From NCBI GenBank assembly GCA_945787585.1, contig CALZIG010000115.1, positions 1-5,959 on the forward strand: a DNA stretch of 5,959 bases, read 5' to 3'. The DNA is from an uncultured Gammaproteobacteria bacterium. GTDB lineage: Bacteria > Pseudomonadota > Gammaproteobacteria > SZUA-140. Under the pieces are notes generated by a model, which saw only the letters and a program-made list of their open reading frames with translations, made no database searches and had not been told where the DNA came from. Each line of letters begins with the position of its first letter. Position 1 is the stretch's first letter. Below are positions 5,753 to 5,959 of the stretch, one piece after another. Made by a program: the position numbers and the translations under genes.

Positions 5753-5959
5753 CTAATCCCACACCAATGGCGGCTCATCCATCAGCGCGGCCTGCTCTCG
5801 TAGCGCGAGGATATGCTCATCCCAGTAACGCCCGGTATTGAACCACGGGAACGCCTGTGGAAAAGCGGGGTCTTCCCAGCGGCGTGCGATCCATGCGGCG
5901 TAGTGCATCATGCGCAGGGTGCGCAGGGCTTCGAGCAGGTGTAGCTCTTTGGGATCGAA
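5753..5959 (-). CDS. srkA: Stress response kinase A (SrkA/RdoA, YihE), C-terminal part
   Basis: The frame is open to the right edge and gives the last 68 residues of the SrkA protein kinase. SrkA is an aminoglycoside-phosphotransferase-fold Ser/Thr kinase which in E. coli counters cell death linked to reactive oxygen species and is tied to the Cpx envelope stress response. Recognisable blocks in fragment numbering are LLEALRTLRMMHYAAWIARR at 8-27, WEDPAFPQAFPWF at 28-40, the YW helix at 45-56 and EPPL at 62-65. These match, from memory, the end of E. coli YihE (328 residues), which has the same pattern RRW.DPAFP..FPW. The catalytic and ATP-binding residues lie beyond the window. In-frame ATGs inside the fragment are not starts. 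It converges on DUF2288 with 78 bases between the stop codons. Confidence 0.88.
   Translation of the reverse strand, partial: FDPKELHLLEALRTLRMMHYAAWIARRWEDPAFPQAFPWFNTGRYWDEHILALREQAALMDEPPLVWD

Noticed and set aside
1..5959. A mobile element, defence system or CRISPR array.
   Set aside because: No transposase, integrase, nuclease, toxin-antitoxin pair, spaced repeat array or long terminal repeat is visible; all genes belong to housekeeping or widespread conserved families.

Overview
The window looks like an ordinary chromosomal stretch of a gammaproteobacterium. The evidence is the closeness of several products to Enterobacteria-type families (glutathione reductase, YrdA-like gamma-carbonic anhydrase, YbcJ-like S4 protein, SrkA kinase), together with a HisC and DUF4399/DUF2288 proteins of the kind found in environmental gammaproteobacteria. 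I cannot name a genus. I see no insertion sequence, phage gene, CRISPR array, tRNA or rRNA. Coding density is high, and no stretch longer than about 200 bases lacks a gene.

Left part (1-2714, + strand): a tight run of four genes with gaps of 20 to 35 bases, probably one transcript. It holds the C-terminal 193 residues of glutathione reductase (gor; the start lies off the left edge), a gamma-carbonic anhydrase-family protein, an M48 (OMA1-like) zinc metalloprotease lipoprotein, and a GST-like protein of the Faxc/metaxin type. Glutathione and envelope stress are plausible common themes. The last gene meets hisC tail to tail, and the two coding ends overlap by 14 bases.

Middle (2701-4592): hisC (histidinol-phosphate aminotransferase, - strand) and, upstream of it on the same strand, a His-rich periplasmic Spy/CpxP-like protein. 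The roughly 200 bases between them carry three consecutive inverted repeats, the clearest of which reads as a terminator for the Spy-like gene. The Spy-like gene is divergent from the next gene across an AT-rich 106-base gap that should hold both promoters.

Right part (4593-5959): + strand genes for a 69-residue YbcJ-like S4 RNA-binding protein, a secreted DUF4399 protein and a DUF2288 protein. A strong Rho-independent terminator lies between the last two, only about 20 bases before the DUF2288 start. On the opposite strand, converging on DUF2288 and cut by the right edge, is the C-terminus of the SrkA/RdoA stress kinase.

The longest open frame overstates the start of several genes (M48 protease, hisC, DUF4399, DUF2288); starts here are set by ribosome-binding sites and family N-termini. 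No convincing new multi-gene system is visible. The most useful leads are the His-rich Spy-like protein, the terminator placed just before DUF2288, and a perfect 12-base direct repeat flanking the DUF4399 ribosome-binding site.
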